Positions 1 to 12,314 are shown, numbered from the stretch's first letter. The stretch is 43,961 bases of DNA from Burkholderiales bacterium (GCA_026400105.1 JAPLPQ010000020.1:1-43961), one strand, 5' to 3'. Program-made: numbers and translations. The notes: generated by a model from the sequence alone, not told the origin.

Positions 1-4
1 ACCA

Positions 5-81
5 GGAGTGGTAGTTCAGTTGGTTAGAATACCGGCCTGTCACGCCGGGGGTCGCGGGTTCGAGTCCCGTCCACTCCGCCA
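5..81 (+). tRNA. tRNA-Asp (anticodon GTC)
   Basis: The sequence folds as a full cloverleaf. The acceptor arm GGAGTGG pairs with CCACTCC, the D-arm contains AGTTGGTTAGA, the anticodon loop reads CTGTCAC (GTC, Asp), the T-arm carries GGTTCGAGTC, and the 3' end has an encoded GCCA. It closely matches the proteobacterial tRNA-Asp pattern. A strong intrinsic terminator follows seven bases later. The four bases ACCA at the very start of the window could be the tail of a preceding tRNA, but this cannot be shown from here. Confidence 0.97.
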
Positions 82-87
82 GATCGC

Positions 88-120
88 AAACCCTTGCAAG
101 CCATGCTTGCAAGGGTTTTT
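88..120 (+). terminator. Rho-independent terminator after tRNA-Asp
   Basis: A 13-bp perfect stem (AAACCCTTGCAAG, 88-100, with CTTGCAAGGGTTT, 106-118) closes a five-base loop and ends in a T run. It sits directly after the tRNA and so most likely ends the tRNA transcript. Confidence 0.9.
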
Positions 121-192
121 GCGTTCTGGTCGCCAATCCTGCTGCATCGGCCCCGGTCTAGAATCAGGCCAACCCTTGCGGAGGCCTTTGCC

Positions 193-534
193 GTGAACGA
201 CATCGCATCCTATTCCCCCCAGGCACCCGATCGCGCCGAAGTCGACGCGCTGCCGGGCCTGACCCTGCTGCAGTTCGGCACCGACTGGTGCGGACATTGC
301 CAGGCCGCGGCGCCGGCCGTGGCCGCGGCGCTACAGGCCGACCCTGCCGTTTCCGCTTTGCGTCACCTGCTGGTCGAGGACGGTCCCGGTCGGCCGCTGG
401 GCCGCAGCTTCCGGGTCAAGCTCTGGCCCACGCTGATCCTGTTGCGCGATGGCCAGGAGGTCGATCGCCTGGTGCGCCCGACCGAGGCCGCCGCTGTCGC
501 GCAGTGGCTCGCTGACGCTTCAGCGCCAGCCTGA
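193..534 (+). CDS. thioredoxin-like protein
   Basis: A predicted 113-residue single-domain thioredoxin-fold protein. The redox motif CGHC lies in the segment LLQFGTDWCGHCQAA, and the downstream KLWPTLILLRDG segment has the cis-proline expected after the active site in this fold. The GTG start at 193 was chosen because GGAGG lies eight bases upstream; the reading frame is open further upstream, but that stretch overlaps the tRNA terminator and does not look like protein. There is no signal peptide, so a cytoplasmic thiol-disulfide role is likely. CGHC rather than CGPC suggests a divergent thioredoxin, and the partner is unknown. A TAGAAT sequence at 159-164 may be its -10 element. Confidence 0.85.
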   Translation: MNDIASYSPQAPDRAEVDALPGLTLLQFGTDWCGHCQAAAPAVAAALQADPAVSALRHLLVEDGPGRPLGRSFRVKLWPTLILLRDGQEVDRLVRPTEAAAVAQWLADASAPA

Positions 535-620
535 GCCGGTATCCTGCCTTGAGCCGGTTGGTTCGCGCAGGGCGGCTCTTGATTCGTTCGTATGCCGGGT
601 CGCAGTACGGCAGCCGGAGC

Positions 621-1088
621 TCAGCCGGTGGTCAGCCGTTCGCGCAGCGCAGCGTTTTCCTGCGCGAGTTCGGCGTTGTGCCGTAGGGCTGCGTCGAGCT
701 GCCGGCGCAGTTCATCGCGCTCCTGTTGCAGCGCGGCGCGGCTGGATTCGTCTTGCGACGCCACGTTGCCGGTTTCGAGCCGCGCCATGTCGCGCGTTTG
801 AAGCAGCCGCGCATTGATGGCGTCGCACCAGTTCATCACCTCGACCCGGGTGCTGTCCTTGTGCACCGGATTCTGCAGCGTCGCCTTCTTGACGTCGGCG
901 CGCCGGCACAGCTCGGACTGCGTCATGCGGCCGTGGTTGTACGGGTAGCTGCCGCCGTGGGCCTCGATCTCGGCTTCGATCTGGGCCATGGCCTGGCGCA
1001 GGCGCTGCAGCGCGGCCTCGGTGCGCGGATGGCTGTGGGTTGCTTCGACTTCGCGTGCGAGGCCGGCGGCCGGGGGCTGGCTGTTCAT
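621..1088 (-). CDS. unknown protein with HTH-like segment and C-terminal coiled coil
   Basis: A 155-residue protein I do not recognise. The central stretch (about 53-100) contains [19 protein letters not shown], which reads like a helix-turn-helix, followed by a conserved-looking Trp/Cys segment ([12 protein letters not shown]). The last 40 residues are a strongly charged heptad-like helix ([15 protein letters not shown]...). The N terminus (20-45) is also helical and Glu/Arg-rich. Its ATG overlaps the stop of the upstream VF530-type gene as ATGA, so it is the third gene of a translationally coupled operon. A DNA-binding or partner-binding accessory protein is a reasonable guess, but no function can be assigned. 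Confidence 0.8.
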   Translation of the reverse strand: MNSQPPAAGLAREVEATHSHPRTEAALQRLRQAMAQIEAEIEAHGGSYPYNHGRMTQSELCRRADVKKATLQNPVHKDSTRVEVMNWCDAINARLLQTRDMARLETGNVASQDESSRAALQQERDELRRQLDAALRHNAELAQENAALRERLTTG

Positions 1089-1357
1089 CGCTGGGCCCGG
1101 CGCTGTTCGCGCAGCATGAACAGGTAGAGGCTCTCGACCTTCTCGCGCGCCCAGGGCGTCTTGCGCAGGAACTTGAGGCTGGAATTGACGCTGGGGTCGA
1201 CGTTGAAGCAGCGGATCGGGATCTGCTCGCCGAGCCCAGCCCAGCCGTAATGTGCCTGCAGCGCGGTCACGATCGCTTCGAGCGTCAGGCCGTGCAGCGG
1301 GTTGTGCCGCTGTTGCGGGGCGGGCGGCGCGGAGTCCGTTTCGGGTGTGGAGGTCAT
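1085..1357 (-). CDS. VF530 (DUF2132) family DNA-binding protein
   Basis: A 90-residue protein whose core ([47 protein letters not shown]) is the signature of the VF530 family, small alpha-helical proteins described as double-stranded-DNA binding. The first 18 residues are a low-complexity Ser/Pro/Gln tail. The start is the ATG overlapping the MarR-family stop as ATGA (1354-1357), and its own stop overlaps the next gene in the same way. This fixes a three-gene coupled operon. The biological role of the family is not established. Confidence 0.9.
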   Translation of the reverse strand: MTSTPETDSAPPAPQQRHNPLHGLTLEAIVTALQAHYGWAGLGEQIPIRCFNVDPSVNSSLKFLRKTPWAREKVESLYLFMLREQRRAQR

Positions 1358-1860
1358 GGCCGGGATTGTGCCGCCAAAGCGGGCTCGGTCGGCGCGACCG
1401 GCTGGGTTGAAATCTCGTGCATGACCGTCAACCAACCCGCAGTAGCCTGCGGCCCGGCCCGATCCAGCGCCGCGCTCAGGTGCTCGGCCAGCGGCGAGGT
1501 CAGCTGCCATTCCAGTTGCCGGCCGGTCTCGGTCAGCGTCAGCTGCCGGACCCGGCGGTCATGCGCTGGCGTGCTGACCGTGACCAGGCCGCGTTCGACC
1601 AGCTGCCGCAGCGGCGCGTGCAGCGCCTGCTTGCTGACTCCGAGCAGCTCGAGCAGGGCGCTGACCGTCAGGTCAGGATGGCGCGCCACATAGTAGAGCA
1701 GCCGGTGATGCACCCGTCCGAGCCCGCGTTGCGCCAGCAGCGCGTCCGAGCCCGAGGTGTAGGTCCGGTAAGCCTGATAGAACAGCGCGATCGAGGCCAT
1801 CAGGTCGGGTGGCGTGGTTACGTCAATCATATTGACGTAGTTGTCATTCGGCGTTAGCAT
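1354..1860 (-). CDS. MarR-family transcriptional regulator
   Basis: A MarR-type winged helix-turn-helix regulator of 168 residues. A helical N terminus ([12 protein letters not shown]) is followed by [30 protein letters not shown], the recognition helix-turn-helix, and then the wing [13 protein letters not shown]. It is divergent from the CoA-transferase gene at 1906, and two near-identical inverted repeats lie over its own 5' end and in the intergenic region. Autoregulation plus control of the CoA transferase is therefore likely. The start is uncertain. The ATG at 1860 gives the longest frame, but the in-frame ATG at 1830 lies at the centre of the first inverted repeat; neither has a clear Shine-Dalgarno sequence. 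The ligand may be an acyl-CoA or an organic acid, by inference from the neighbour. Confidence 0.92.
   Translation of the reverse strand: MLTPNDNYVNMIDVTTPPDLMASIALFYQAYRTYTSGSDALLAQRGLGRVHHRLLYYVARHPDLTVSALLELLGVSKQALHAPLRQLVERGLVTVSTPAHDRRVRQLTLTETGRQLEWQLTSPLAEHLSAALDRAGPQATAGWLTVMHEISTQPVAPTEPALAAQSRP
1819..1839. promoter_or_regulatory. candidate MarR operator 1
   Basis: A perfect inverted repeat TACGTCAAT-CAT-ATTGACGTA with 9-bp arms and a 3-bp spacer. It shares the core GTCAAT-N3-ATTGAC with the site at 1869-1883. The central CAT is the complement of an in-frame ATG of the MarR gene. Symmetry, spacing and repetition match MarR-family operators; binding itself is inference. Confidence 0.65.
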
Positions 1861-1868
1861 ATAAATAG

Positions 1869-1883
1869 GTCAATATTATTGAC
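1869..1883. promoter_or_regulatory. candidate MarR operator 2
   Basis: The inverted repeat GTCAAT-ATT-ATTGAC lies 22-36 bases upstream of the CoA-transferase ATG. It has the same core as operator 1, and the two centres are 47 bp apart. It sits in the AT-rich stretch that must hold the divergent promoters (TATAAA at 1860-1865, TATTAT at 1874-1879), so binding would be expected to block the CoA-transferase promoter. Confidence 0.65.
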
Positions 1884-1905
1884 GTTCATAGATCGAGGAT
1901 AGCCC

Positions 1906-3435
1906 ATGTCTGAACCGTCTCGCATTCTTCACCCTGGCCTGCGCCAGAAAATCATGTCGGCCGATGCGGCTGCGGCGCTGATCGAGCATGGCGACCATGT
2001 CGGCATGAGCGGCTTCACCGGGGCCGGTTATCCGAAGGCGGTGCCCATGGCGCTGGCCAGGCATATCGAGCAGGCCAACCAGGGCGGCAACAAGTTCCGC
2101 ATCGGCGTCTGGACCGGCGCCTCGACCGCGCCCGAACTCGACGGCGCGCTGGCCAAGGTCGGCGGCATCGAGATGCGCCTGCCATATCAGTCCGATCCGA
2201 CCTGCCGCGCCCGCATCAACGCCGGCGAGATGGACTATATCGACATCCACCTGTCGCATGTGGCGCAGTTCGTCTGGTTCGGCTTCCTGGGCAAGCTCAA
2301 TGTCGCGGTGGTCGAGGTCGCCGGCATCCTGGAAGACGGGCGCCTGATCCCGTCCTCCTCGATCGGCAACAACAAGACCTGGCTCGACCAGGCCGACAAG
2401 GTGATTCTTGAAGTCAACAGCGCGATGCCGCTCGGCCTCGAGGGCATGCACGATGTCTATTACGGCACCGAGCGCCCGCCGCACCGCAAGCCAATCCCGA
2501 TGACGCATCCGGGCGACCGCATCGGCGAACCCTACCTGCACGTAGACCTGAGCAAGGTGGTCGCGATCGTCGAGACCCACGCGCTCGACCGCGACACCAA
2601 GTTCGCTGCCGCCGACGAGAGCTCGCAGCGCATCGCGGGCCATATCCTCGATTTCCTGGCGCACGAGGTCAAGGTCGGGCGGCTGCCGCCCGAGCTGCTG
2701 CCGCTGCAGTCGGGTGTCGGCAACATCGCCAACGCCGTGCTCGCCGGCCTGAACCAGGGGCCGTTCGAGAACCTGACCGGCTATACCGAGGTGCTGCAGG
2801 ACGGCATGCTCGAGATGCTCAAGTCGGGCAAGATGGTGATGGCATCGGCGACCGCGCTGTCGCTGAGCCGCGCCGGCATCAAGGAATTCCTCGATAACCT
2901 CGACTTCTACCGCCAGCGCATCGTGCTGCGACCGCAGGAGATCTCGAATCATCCCGAGCTGGTCCGCCGCCTCGGCGTGCTGTCGATGAACGCGATGATC
3001 GAGGCCGACCTCTATGGCAACGTCAATTCGACCCATATCATGGGCACCCGGATCATGAACGGCATCGGCGGCTCGGGCGACTTCGCGCGCAACGCGTACA
3101 TCTCGTTCTTCGTGACGCCGTCGACGGCCAAGGACGGCGCGATCTCCTGCATCGTGCCGATGGTCAGCCATGTCGACCACACCGAGCATGATGTGCAGAT
3201 CCTGGTCACCGAGCAGGGCCTGGCCGACCTGCGCGGCCTGGCACCGCGCCAGCGGGCCCAGGTCGTGATCGAGCATTGCGCCCACCCGGACTTCCGCCCG
3301 GCGCTGCGCGACTATGTGGCGCGCGCCGAGCGCTCGGCCCGTGGCGGCCATGGCGGCTTGCACACGCCGCATCTGCTCGACGAGGCACTGTCCTGGCATG
3401 CGCGCTTTGAGAGGGAAGGGCGCATGCTGCCCTGA
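1906..3435 (+). CDS. succinate/acetyl-CoA transferase (acetyl-CoA hydrolase/transferase family)
   Basis: A 509-residue class I CoA transferase of the succinate-CoA transferase subfamily (Cat1/AarC/YgfH-like), the full expected length. Such enzymes move CoA between succinate, acetate or propionate. The segment LTGYTEVLQDGM places Glu295 where the family's catalytic glutamate, which forms the glutamyl-CoA thioester, is found. The glycine-rich CoA-binding segments SGVGNIANAVLAGL and GIGGSGDFARNAY are intact. The ATG at 1906 follows GAGGATAGCCC. It is divergent from the MarR regulator with two candidate operators between. The exact acyl donor and acceptor cannot be told from sequence. Confidence 0.93.
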   Translation: MSEPSRILHPGLRQKIMSADAAAALIEHGDHVGMSGFTGAGYPKAVPMALARHIEQANQGGNKFRIGVWTGASTAPELDGALAKVGGIEMRLPYQSDPTCRARINAGEMDYIDIHLSHVAQFVWFGFLGKLNVAVVEVAGILEDGRLIPSSSIGNNKTWLDQADKVILEVNSAMPLGLEGMHDVYYGTERPPHRKPIPMTHPGDRIGEPYLHVDLSKVVAIVETHALDRDTKFAAADESSQRIAGHILDFLAHEVKVGRLPPELLPLQSGVGNIANAVLAGLNQGPFENLTGYTEVLQDGMLEMLKSGKMVMASATALSLSRAGIKEFLDNLDFYRQRIVLRPQEISNHPELVRRLGVLSMNAMIEADLYGNVNSTHIMGTRIMNGIGGSGDFARNAYISFFVTPSTAKDGAISCIVPMVSHVDHTEHDVQILVTEQGLADLRGLAPRQRAQVVIEHCAHPDFRPALRDYVARAERSARGGHGGLHTPHLLDEALSWHARFEREGRMLP

Positions 3436-3571
3436 GCATTGCCGCCGGGCAGGCCTGTGTCGCGCGGCCCGGCACTCCTGGCTAGAATGACAGACGGAAA
3501 CCTGCCCGGCTTTACCCTGCTTACAGGCCAGGCGCAGCCCGCAACCCAACGCAGGCGCTCAGGAAACGGCC

Positions 3572-8092
<4,521 letters not shown>

Positions 8093-8175
8093 AGGCCTTG
8101 TTGGCGGAGACAGCTCGCGCGGGCCAATACACCACGGTTGAAAAAATGGCCTGACTGTGTCGACGGCGCTGCACG

Positions 8176-8547
8176 TCAAGACAGCGTGGCCAGCTGCCCG
8201 TCCAATATGGACAATGTTGAGCGCTGTTGCAGGTTCCTGGCCTCGAAGATGACCACCCGATCCAGCGGGGTGATGTAGACGGCCAGCAGATCTATCCTGC
8301 TGCTGTCGAAGGGATGGATCTTGTTCTGTGTCTTGTTGGGGCGCACGCGCTTGAGGTGCACAACCCAGCCCTTGTTGTTTCTGGTCCGGGCTGTCGTTGT
8401 CTTGACTTCGACCCGGAGCAACTGTCCATCCTTGGCCAGGATGATGTCGTAGGTGGAGCTGTCTGTTACGGCTGTATAGACTTCGTAGCCGAGGCTGAGA
8501 AAATGCTTCATCGCAGCCAGTTCACCAAGCGCACCGCTCTTGATCAT
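8176..8547 (-). CDS. PD-(D/E)XK nuclease-like protein
   Basis: A 123-residue protein with the layout of a minimal PD-(D/E)XK nuclease: Glu9 in SGALGELAAMKHFL, Asp34 in TYDIILAKDG, then Glu47-Val-Lys49 in RVEVKTT, giving D-x12-E-x-K. This core occurs in Holliday-junction-resolvase-like and small phage or archaeal endonucleases. The ATG at 8547 has AGGA five bases upstream; the ATG at 8553 adds two residues but sits directly against AGG with no spacer. It lies in the AT-rich islet beside an AbiJ-like gene on the same strand, but 240 bases separate them, so co-transcription is uncertain. The substrate is unknown. Confidence 0.8.
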   Translation of the reverse strand: MIKSGALGELAAMKHFLSLGYEVYTAVTDSSTYDIILAKDGQLLRVEVKTTTARTRNNKGWVVHLKRVRPNKTQNKIHPFDSSRIDLLAVYITPLDRVVIFEARNLQQRSTLSILDGQLATLS

Positions 8548-8789
8548 GCACATCCTATATGGTGGAAAATAACGAGGCTTGCACTCACGGCCCCTTGCAG
8601 GTTTTGCGAAGGCAACTTTACCTAACTTCCTGCTGCTTTCTCTGTCTCGATAGTTTTATTGATCAGAGTGGAAAAAATATTCTCTATTAATACTGTTTTT
8701 TGGAGGTTTTTGCGGTAAACGGTGGCGGATCTGGTGGGTTTTCGATACACCGGCAAATGCAACGAAAAACCCTCCTTCGACTAGGTTTA

Positions 8790-9713
8790 TTACTTCGTGG
8801 CTTGGTGTGCTTCAACCATAAAGAGAATAGTCGTCGCAGTGAGGTTCAGCGTATATCGCGCCAAGTATTCTGGCACTGCGACTGGCACTTCACCCTGTCC
8901 ATGACCACCGTTCTTGTTTCTCACTGTCGGCACACCGCTTTCCAGTAGCGAGCGAATGGATGAGAACTGCGAATCGAAGTAGGCGGGGAACAAGCCATTA
9001 TTTACACAGGTGGCGATCAGCTTCTTCGCCGTGTCCGTTGGCTGTGTGTGCCAACCACGAAGATTGCAAATCGTCTTCATGGTGCTCTCAAATGCCTTCA
9101 GTGCATCAACAAGGCATTCTTTGTATCGCCCGTGTCGATAGTGCTCATGGGCTTTCAGGAACTCTTCGTTCGCACCCTTGAAGTTATTGTCACGCAGAAC
9201 CGCTAGTGTTGGTTTGACAGCCTCGGCATGCAGGAACTGAGAGTCGACTCTGATGATCTCGCCAGATTCGAACTGGTAGCCAACCGCGTGCTCCTTGAAG
9301 CGCTCGTTCAACTCTGCGAGAGCAGCATCGGCCGTGATGCTTCTATTGGTGTAGTACTGATACGACTGATCTTCGCCAATGTAAATCTGGATCAGCTTGA
9401 AGCACAACTCCACGACGTCTAGGGCTCGCTCGACGGCCTCTTCCTGTAAAAAGAAGTTGAAGACCGCGTGCTGGTCTGATTCGGGGTACTTGATTAGTTG
9501 GAAGACACCAAACTCCCGACAGAGGGTCTGGTTGACAAGTTTGTACGCTTTCGCAGCGTGATCGGAACCGTAGTTATCGATGCCGAATGCATCTTTGATG
9601 ATGTGAACAATCTGCACCCGTAGCGGTTGTGGTAGGTCGTCATAGACGTAAACATCGGGTACTTCGCCACGGACACGCTTCTGACGCTTAGAGAATAGAT
9701 CGAAGACTCCCAC
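8790..9713 (-). CDS. AbiJ/STM4504-type abortive-infection-like protein
   Basis: A 307-residue protein. The start MGVFDLFSKRQKRVRGEVPDVYVYDDLPQPLRVQIVHI matches my recollection of the STM4504/CBY_0614 family, with an AbiJ-type N-terminal domain. The C-terminal part (about 185-305) resembles the abortive-infection C-terminal domain, with Arg265-Asn...His271 in VRNKNGGHG, an R-x5-H arrangement like HEPN RNase motifs. The GTG start at 9713 has GAGGA a few bases upstream. The gene lies immediately downstream of tRNA-Ser(TGA), in AT-richer DNA than its neighbours. A phage-defence role through RNA cleavage is inferred from family resemblance only. Confidence 0.8.
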   Translation of the reverse strand: MGVFDLFSKRQKRVRGEVPDVYVYDDLPQPLRVQIVHIIKDAFGIDNYGSDHAAKAYKLVNQTLCREFGVFQLIKYPESDQHAVFNFFLQEEAVERALDVVELCFKLIQIYIGEDQSYQYYTNRSITADAALAELNERFKEHAVGYQFESGEIIRVDSQFLHAEAVKPTLAVLRDNNFKGANEEFLKAHEHYRHGRYKECLVDALKAFESTMKTICNLRGWHTQPTDTAKKLIATCVNNGLFPAYFDSQFSSIRSLLESGVPTVRNKNGGHGQGEVPVAVPEYLARYTLNLTATTILFMVEAHQATK

Positions 9714-9749
9714 AACTATTCCTCAATAGCTACTTATCATCCATGAATT

Positions 9750-9839
9750 TGGCGGTGGGTCAGGGATTCGAACCCTGGAAGGATTTACACCCTTGCTAGT
9801 TTTCAAGACTAGTGCATTCAACCGCTCTGCCAACCCACC
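9750..9839 (-). tRNA. tRNA-Ser (anticodon TGA)
   Basis: Read on the minus strand, the acceptor GGTGGGT pairs with ACCCACC. The D-arm is GGCAGAGCGGTTGAATGC, the anticodon stem CTAGT/ACTAG closes the loop CTTGAAA (TGA, Ser), a long variable arm AAGGGTGTAAATCCTT follows, then a T-arm with GGTTCGAATCC and an encoded GCCA. The 90-base length and long variable arm are typical of tRNA-Ser. Its 3' end faces the islet genes. Confidence 0.96.
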
Positions 9840-9932
9840 TAATTCTTTGATGTGCTAAGTATTTGCCACCAAAAATTTAACGATACATTGTTTTTTTTAT
9901 ATTTTTTGCACGGGTGCCGTCCGAGCTTAAAT

Positions 9933-9971
9933 TTTCGAGACAGGTGCAAGCAACCACTCTGCCACGCTTCC
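9933..9971 (-). pseudogene. truncated tRNA-Ser (CGA), 5' part only
   Basis: On the minus strand from 9971 the sequence runs GGAAGCG (acceptor), TG, GCAGAGTGGTTGCTTGC (D-arm), A, CCTGT (anticodon stem) and CTCGAAA (loop, anticodon CGA). This is the 5' half of a betaproteobacterial tRNA-Ser(CGA). The next bases, ATTTA, do not pair with CCTGT, and no variable arm, T-arm or CCA follows; the sequence becomes AT-rich instead. The break exactly at the anticodon loop, a usual crossover point for tRNA-targeting integrases, marks an old insertion or deletion edge. Confidence 0.75.
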
Positions 9972-10034
9972 ATCGCTGTCGAGGCAACCATTGTAAGGCC
10001 TGCCAGGCCGGTTTTCGTGCCACACTCCCGCCCC

Positions 10035-12290
10035 ATGTCCAAGGTAGAAATGGCGCGCTCGGCGCTGCAGGTGTTCGATCAGGTGGTGGCGGCCAGCGGG
10101 CTGCGGGTGCGCGAGGGTCAGCGCCTGATGGCCGAGCAGGTCGCGCTGACCTTCAGCGAGGCCGACCTCGGCAAGCCGCCCGAGGACGAGGACGGTCCGA
10201 TCGAGGCGCTCGAGCCGCAGCGCTCGATCGCGGTGATCCAGGCCGGCACCGGGGTCGGCAAGTCGCTGGCCTACAGCGTGCCGGCGATCGCGCTGGCGCT
10301 GGCGCGCAACACGCGCGTGATGATCTCGACAGCCACCGTCGCATTGCAGGAGCAGCTGGTCGCCAAGGACCTGCCGGCGCTGGCCAACAGCCTGCCGCAG
10401 CCGTTTCGCTTCGCGCTGGCCAAGGGGCGCGGGCGCTATGTCTGCAAGCTCAAGCTTGACCGCTGGTCCTCCGGCAGCGACGGGGGCGATGGCGATGCGG
10501 CCTGGGATGCCGAGGACGACCTGTTCGCCGAGGAGGCGCGCCCGACCAGTGCCGGGCGCAGCCTGAACCTGGCGCAGGAACAGGTCGAGCGCCAGTCCTT
10601 CTACCAGGACCTGCAGCGCCAGCTCGAGCGCGGACGCTGGGACGGTGACCGCGACCAGCTCGAGCAGCCGCCCGAAGCGGCCTGGTGGGCGGCGGTCGCG
10701 GCCGAGGGCAGTTCCTGCACCGCGCGCCATTGCCCGGCCTACGACCAGTGCAGCTATTACGCCGCGCGCAAGAGCCTGGTCGGCGCGCAGGTGATCGTGG
10801 TCAACCATGACCTGCTGCTGTCCTCGCTCGGTTCGCGCCTGCTGCCCGAGCTCGACAACTGCCTGCTGGTGCTCGACGAGGCGCATCACCTGCCCGGCAT
10901 CGCGCTCGATCAGTTCGCCAGCAGCATGGACCTGAGCCGGCTCAAATGGATCGACAAGCTGGCCAGCCAGGCGGTGCGTACCGGCGGCCTGCTCGCGGTG
11001 TCCGAGGTGGCCGAGATTCCGCGCCTATCGGCCCAGCTGCGCCAGCTGATGCTGGATCTGGCGCGCCTGGTCATGCATCACCATGGCGCGGCCTTGAAAG
11101 GCGAGGAGGCGCCGGCCTTTGGCAGCCGGCGCGGCGGTGCCGGAGGGCTGGCGAACCAGCCCGGGCGTTACCGCGTGCCGCGCGGGCAGCTGCACCCGGA
11201 GCTGATCGAGCCGCTGGCCCAGCTCTCGCACCAGGCGCAGGAATTCCTCGATGCGTTGCGTGCGGTCAGCAAGGCGCTGCGTGCCGAGATCAAGGCGCAG
11301 CCCGACCAGGCCAAGCGCCTGTCGCAGCAATACGCCCAGCTCGGCACGCTGGCGCCCCGGCTCGAGGCGGTCGCCAGCACGACCCAGCTGATGCTGCAGC
11401 AGGCCGACGAGGGCACTGCGCCAGCGGCCAAGTGGTTCACGCTGGCGACCCAGGGCGACTACATCGTGCTGCAGGCGCATGCCAGTCCGACCCTGCCGGG
11501 TGCGACGCTGCGCCAGCATCTGTGGTCGGTGGTGCGCGGCGCGGTACTGACCTCGGCCACGCTGACCAGCCTGGGGCGCTTCGACTTCTTCCTCAAGGAG
11601 GTCGGCCTGTTCGGCGACCCTTGCGCGCTGGCGCTCGAGGTCCAGAGTCCGTTCGATTTCGCGCGCCAGGGCCGGCTTGTGCTGGTCGACGACCTGCCCG
11701 ACCCGAAGGACGCGACGGCCTACAACGCGGCCATGGTGCAGGCGCTGCTGCGCGATCTGCAACAGGTCGCACATGGCGCGCTGGTGCTGTTCACCTCGCG
11801 CGCGCAGCTGCGGCTGGCCGATGAGTCGCTGCCCGAGTCGTTGCGCGAGATCGTGCTGGTGCAGACCGCGCTGCCGCGCTGGCAGCTGCTGAGCCGTCAC
11901 CGCGAGCGGGTCGCGGCCGGCCAGCCGTCGGTGATCTTCGGCATGCAGTCCTTCGGCGAGGGGCTGGACCTGCCGGGCCCGCTGTGCGAGGACCTGTTCA
12001 TCACCAAGCTGCCGTTTGCGCCGCCCGATGATCCTGTCGGCGAGGCGCGCGCCGAATGGCTGCGCCAGGTCGGGCGTGACCCCTTCACCGAGCTGGTGGT
12101 GCCGGCGACCGCGATCCGGCTCGCGCAGTGGGTGGGCCGCGCCATCCGCACCGAGGAGGACGAGGCGCATGTGACCTGCTACGACCGCCGGCTGTCGCGC
12201 ACCAGCTACGGCCAGCGCCTGCTGCAGGGGCTGCCGCCGTTCACGCGCATCACCCGCGGCGGGCCGGGCGGGTCGGCGCGCGGGGCCTGA
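10035..12290 (+). CDS. dinG: DinG-type ATP-dependent iron-sulfur DNA helicase
   Basis: A 751-residue XPD/DinG-family superfamily 2 helicase. Walker A Lys76 lies in IQAGTGVGKSLAY and the DEAH box is at 281-284. Four cysteines (137, 228, 233 and 239, in CTARHCPAYDQC) form the expected 4Fe-4S cluster site between motifs Ia and II. The C-terminal part has SATLTSLGRFDFF and QWVGRAIRTEEDEAHV (motif VI). Such enzymes unwind 5'-tailed DNA, R-loops and D-loops in repair. The frame is open further upstream through the tRNA fragment, so the start was set at ATG 10035; ATG 10050, preceded by AAGGTAGAA, is a good alternative. It is convergent with xdhB, with a 24-base gap holding the palindrome GAGTCGATCGACTC. 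Confidence 0.93.
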   Translation: MSKVEMARSALQVFDQVVAASGLRVREGQRLMAEQVALTFSEADLGKPPEDEDGPIEALEPQRSIAVIQAGTGVGKSLAYSVPAIALALARNTRVMISTATVALQEQLVAKDLPALANSLPQPFRFALAKGRGRYVCKLKLDRWSSGSDGGDGDAAWDAEDDLFAEEARPTSAGRSLNLAQEQVERQSFYQDLQRQLERGRWDGDRDQLEQPPEAAWWAAVAAEGSSCTARHCPAYDQCSYYAARKSLVGAQVIVVNHDLLLSSLGSRLLPELDNCLLVLDEAHHLPGIALDQFASSMDLSRLKWIDKLASQAVRTGGLLAVSEVAEIPRLSAQLRQLMLDLARLVMHHHGAALKGEEAPAFGSRRGGAGGLANQPGRYRVPRGQLHPELIEPLAQLSHQAQEFLDALRAVSKALRAEIKAQPDQAKRLSQQYAQLGTLAPRLEAVASTTQLMLQQADEGTAPAAKWFTLATQGDYIVLQAHASPTLPGATLRQHLWSVVRGAVLTSATLTSLGRFDFFLKEVGLFGDPCALALEVQSPFDFARQGRLVLVDDLPDPKDATAYNAAMVQALLRDLQQVAHGALVLFTSRAQLRLADESLPESLREIVLVQTALPRWQLLSRHRERVAAGQPSVIFGMQSFGEGLDLPGPLCEDLFITKLPFAPPDDPVGEARAEWLRQVGRDPFTELVVPATAIRLAQWVGRAIRTEEDEAHVTCYDRRLSRTSYGQRLLQGLPPFTRITRGGPGGSARGA

Positions 12291-12314
12291 GTCGATCGAC
12301 TCAATCCAGTCGGG

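Larger units (their letters stand above)
8160..9932. other. AT-rich, probably acquired islet bounded by tRNA-Ser sequences
   Basis: Between the end of the kinase gene and the dinG region the base composition drops visibly, and codon use of both genes is less GC-biased than in all flanking genes. The islet holds two leftward genes of defence-like families and an intact tRNA-Ser(TGA), and it ends at the broken anticodon stem of a truncated tRNA-Ser(CGA). The 237-base gap 8554-8789 is AT-rich and contains only an imperfect inverted repeat (GGGTTTTCG 8736-8744 with CGAAAAACCC 8763-8772), possibly a transcript end for the 9713-8790 gene. No integrase or transposase is present, and I found no flanking direct repeat. 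Limits are approximate. Confidence 0.6.

Noticed and set aside
1-4. ACCA at the window start as the 3' end of another tRNA
   Set aside because: Only four bases are present, so no fold can be tested.
8736-8772. Inverted repeat in the islet as a transposon end
   Set aside because: Only nine to ten imperfect pairs and no partner end or transposase; more likely a transcript-end hairpin.
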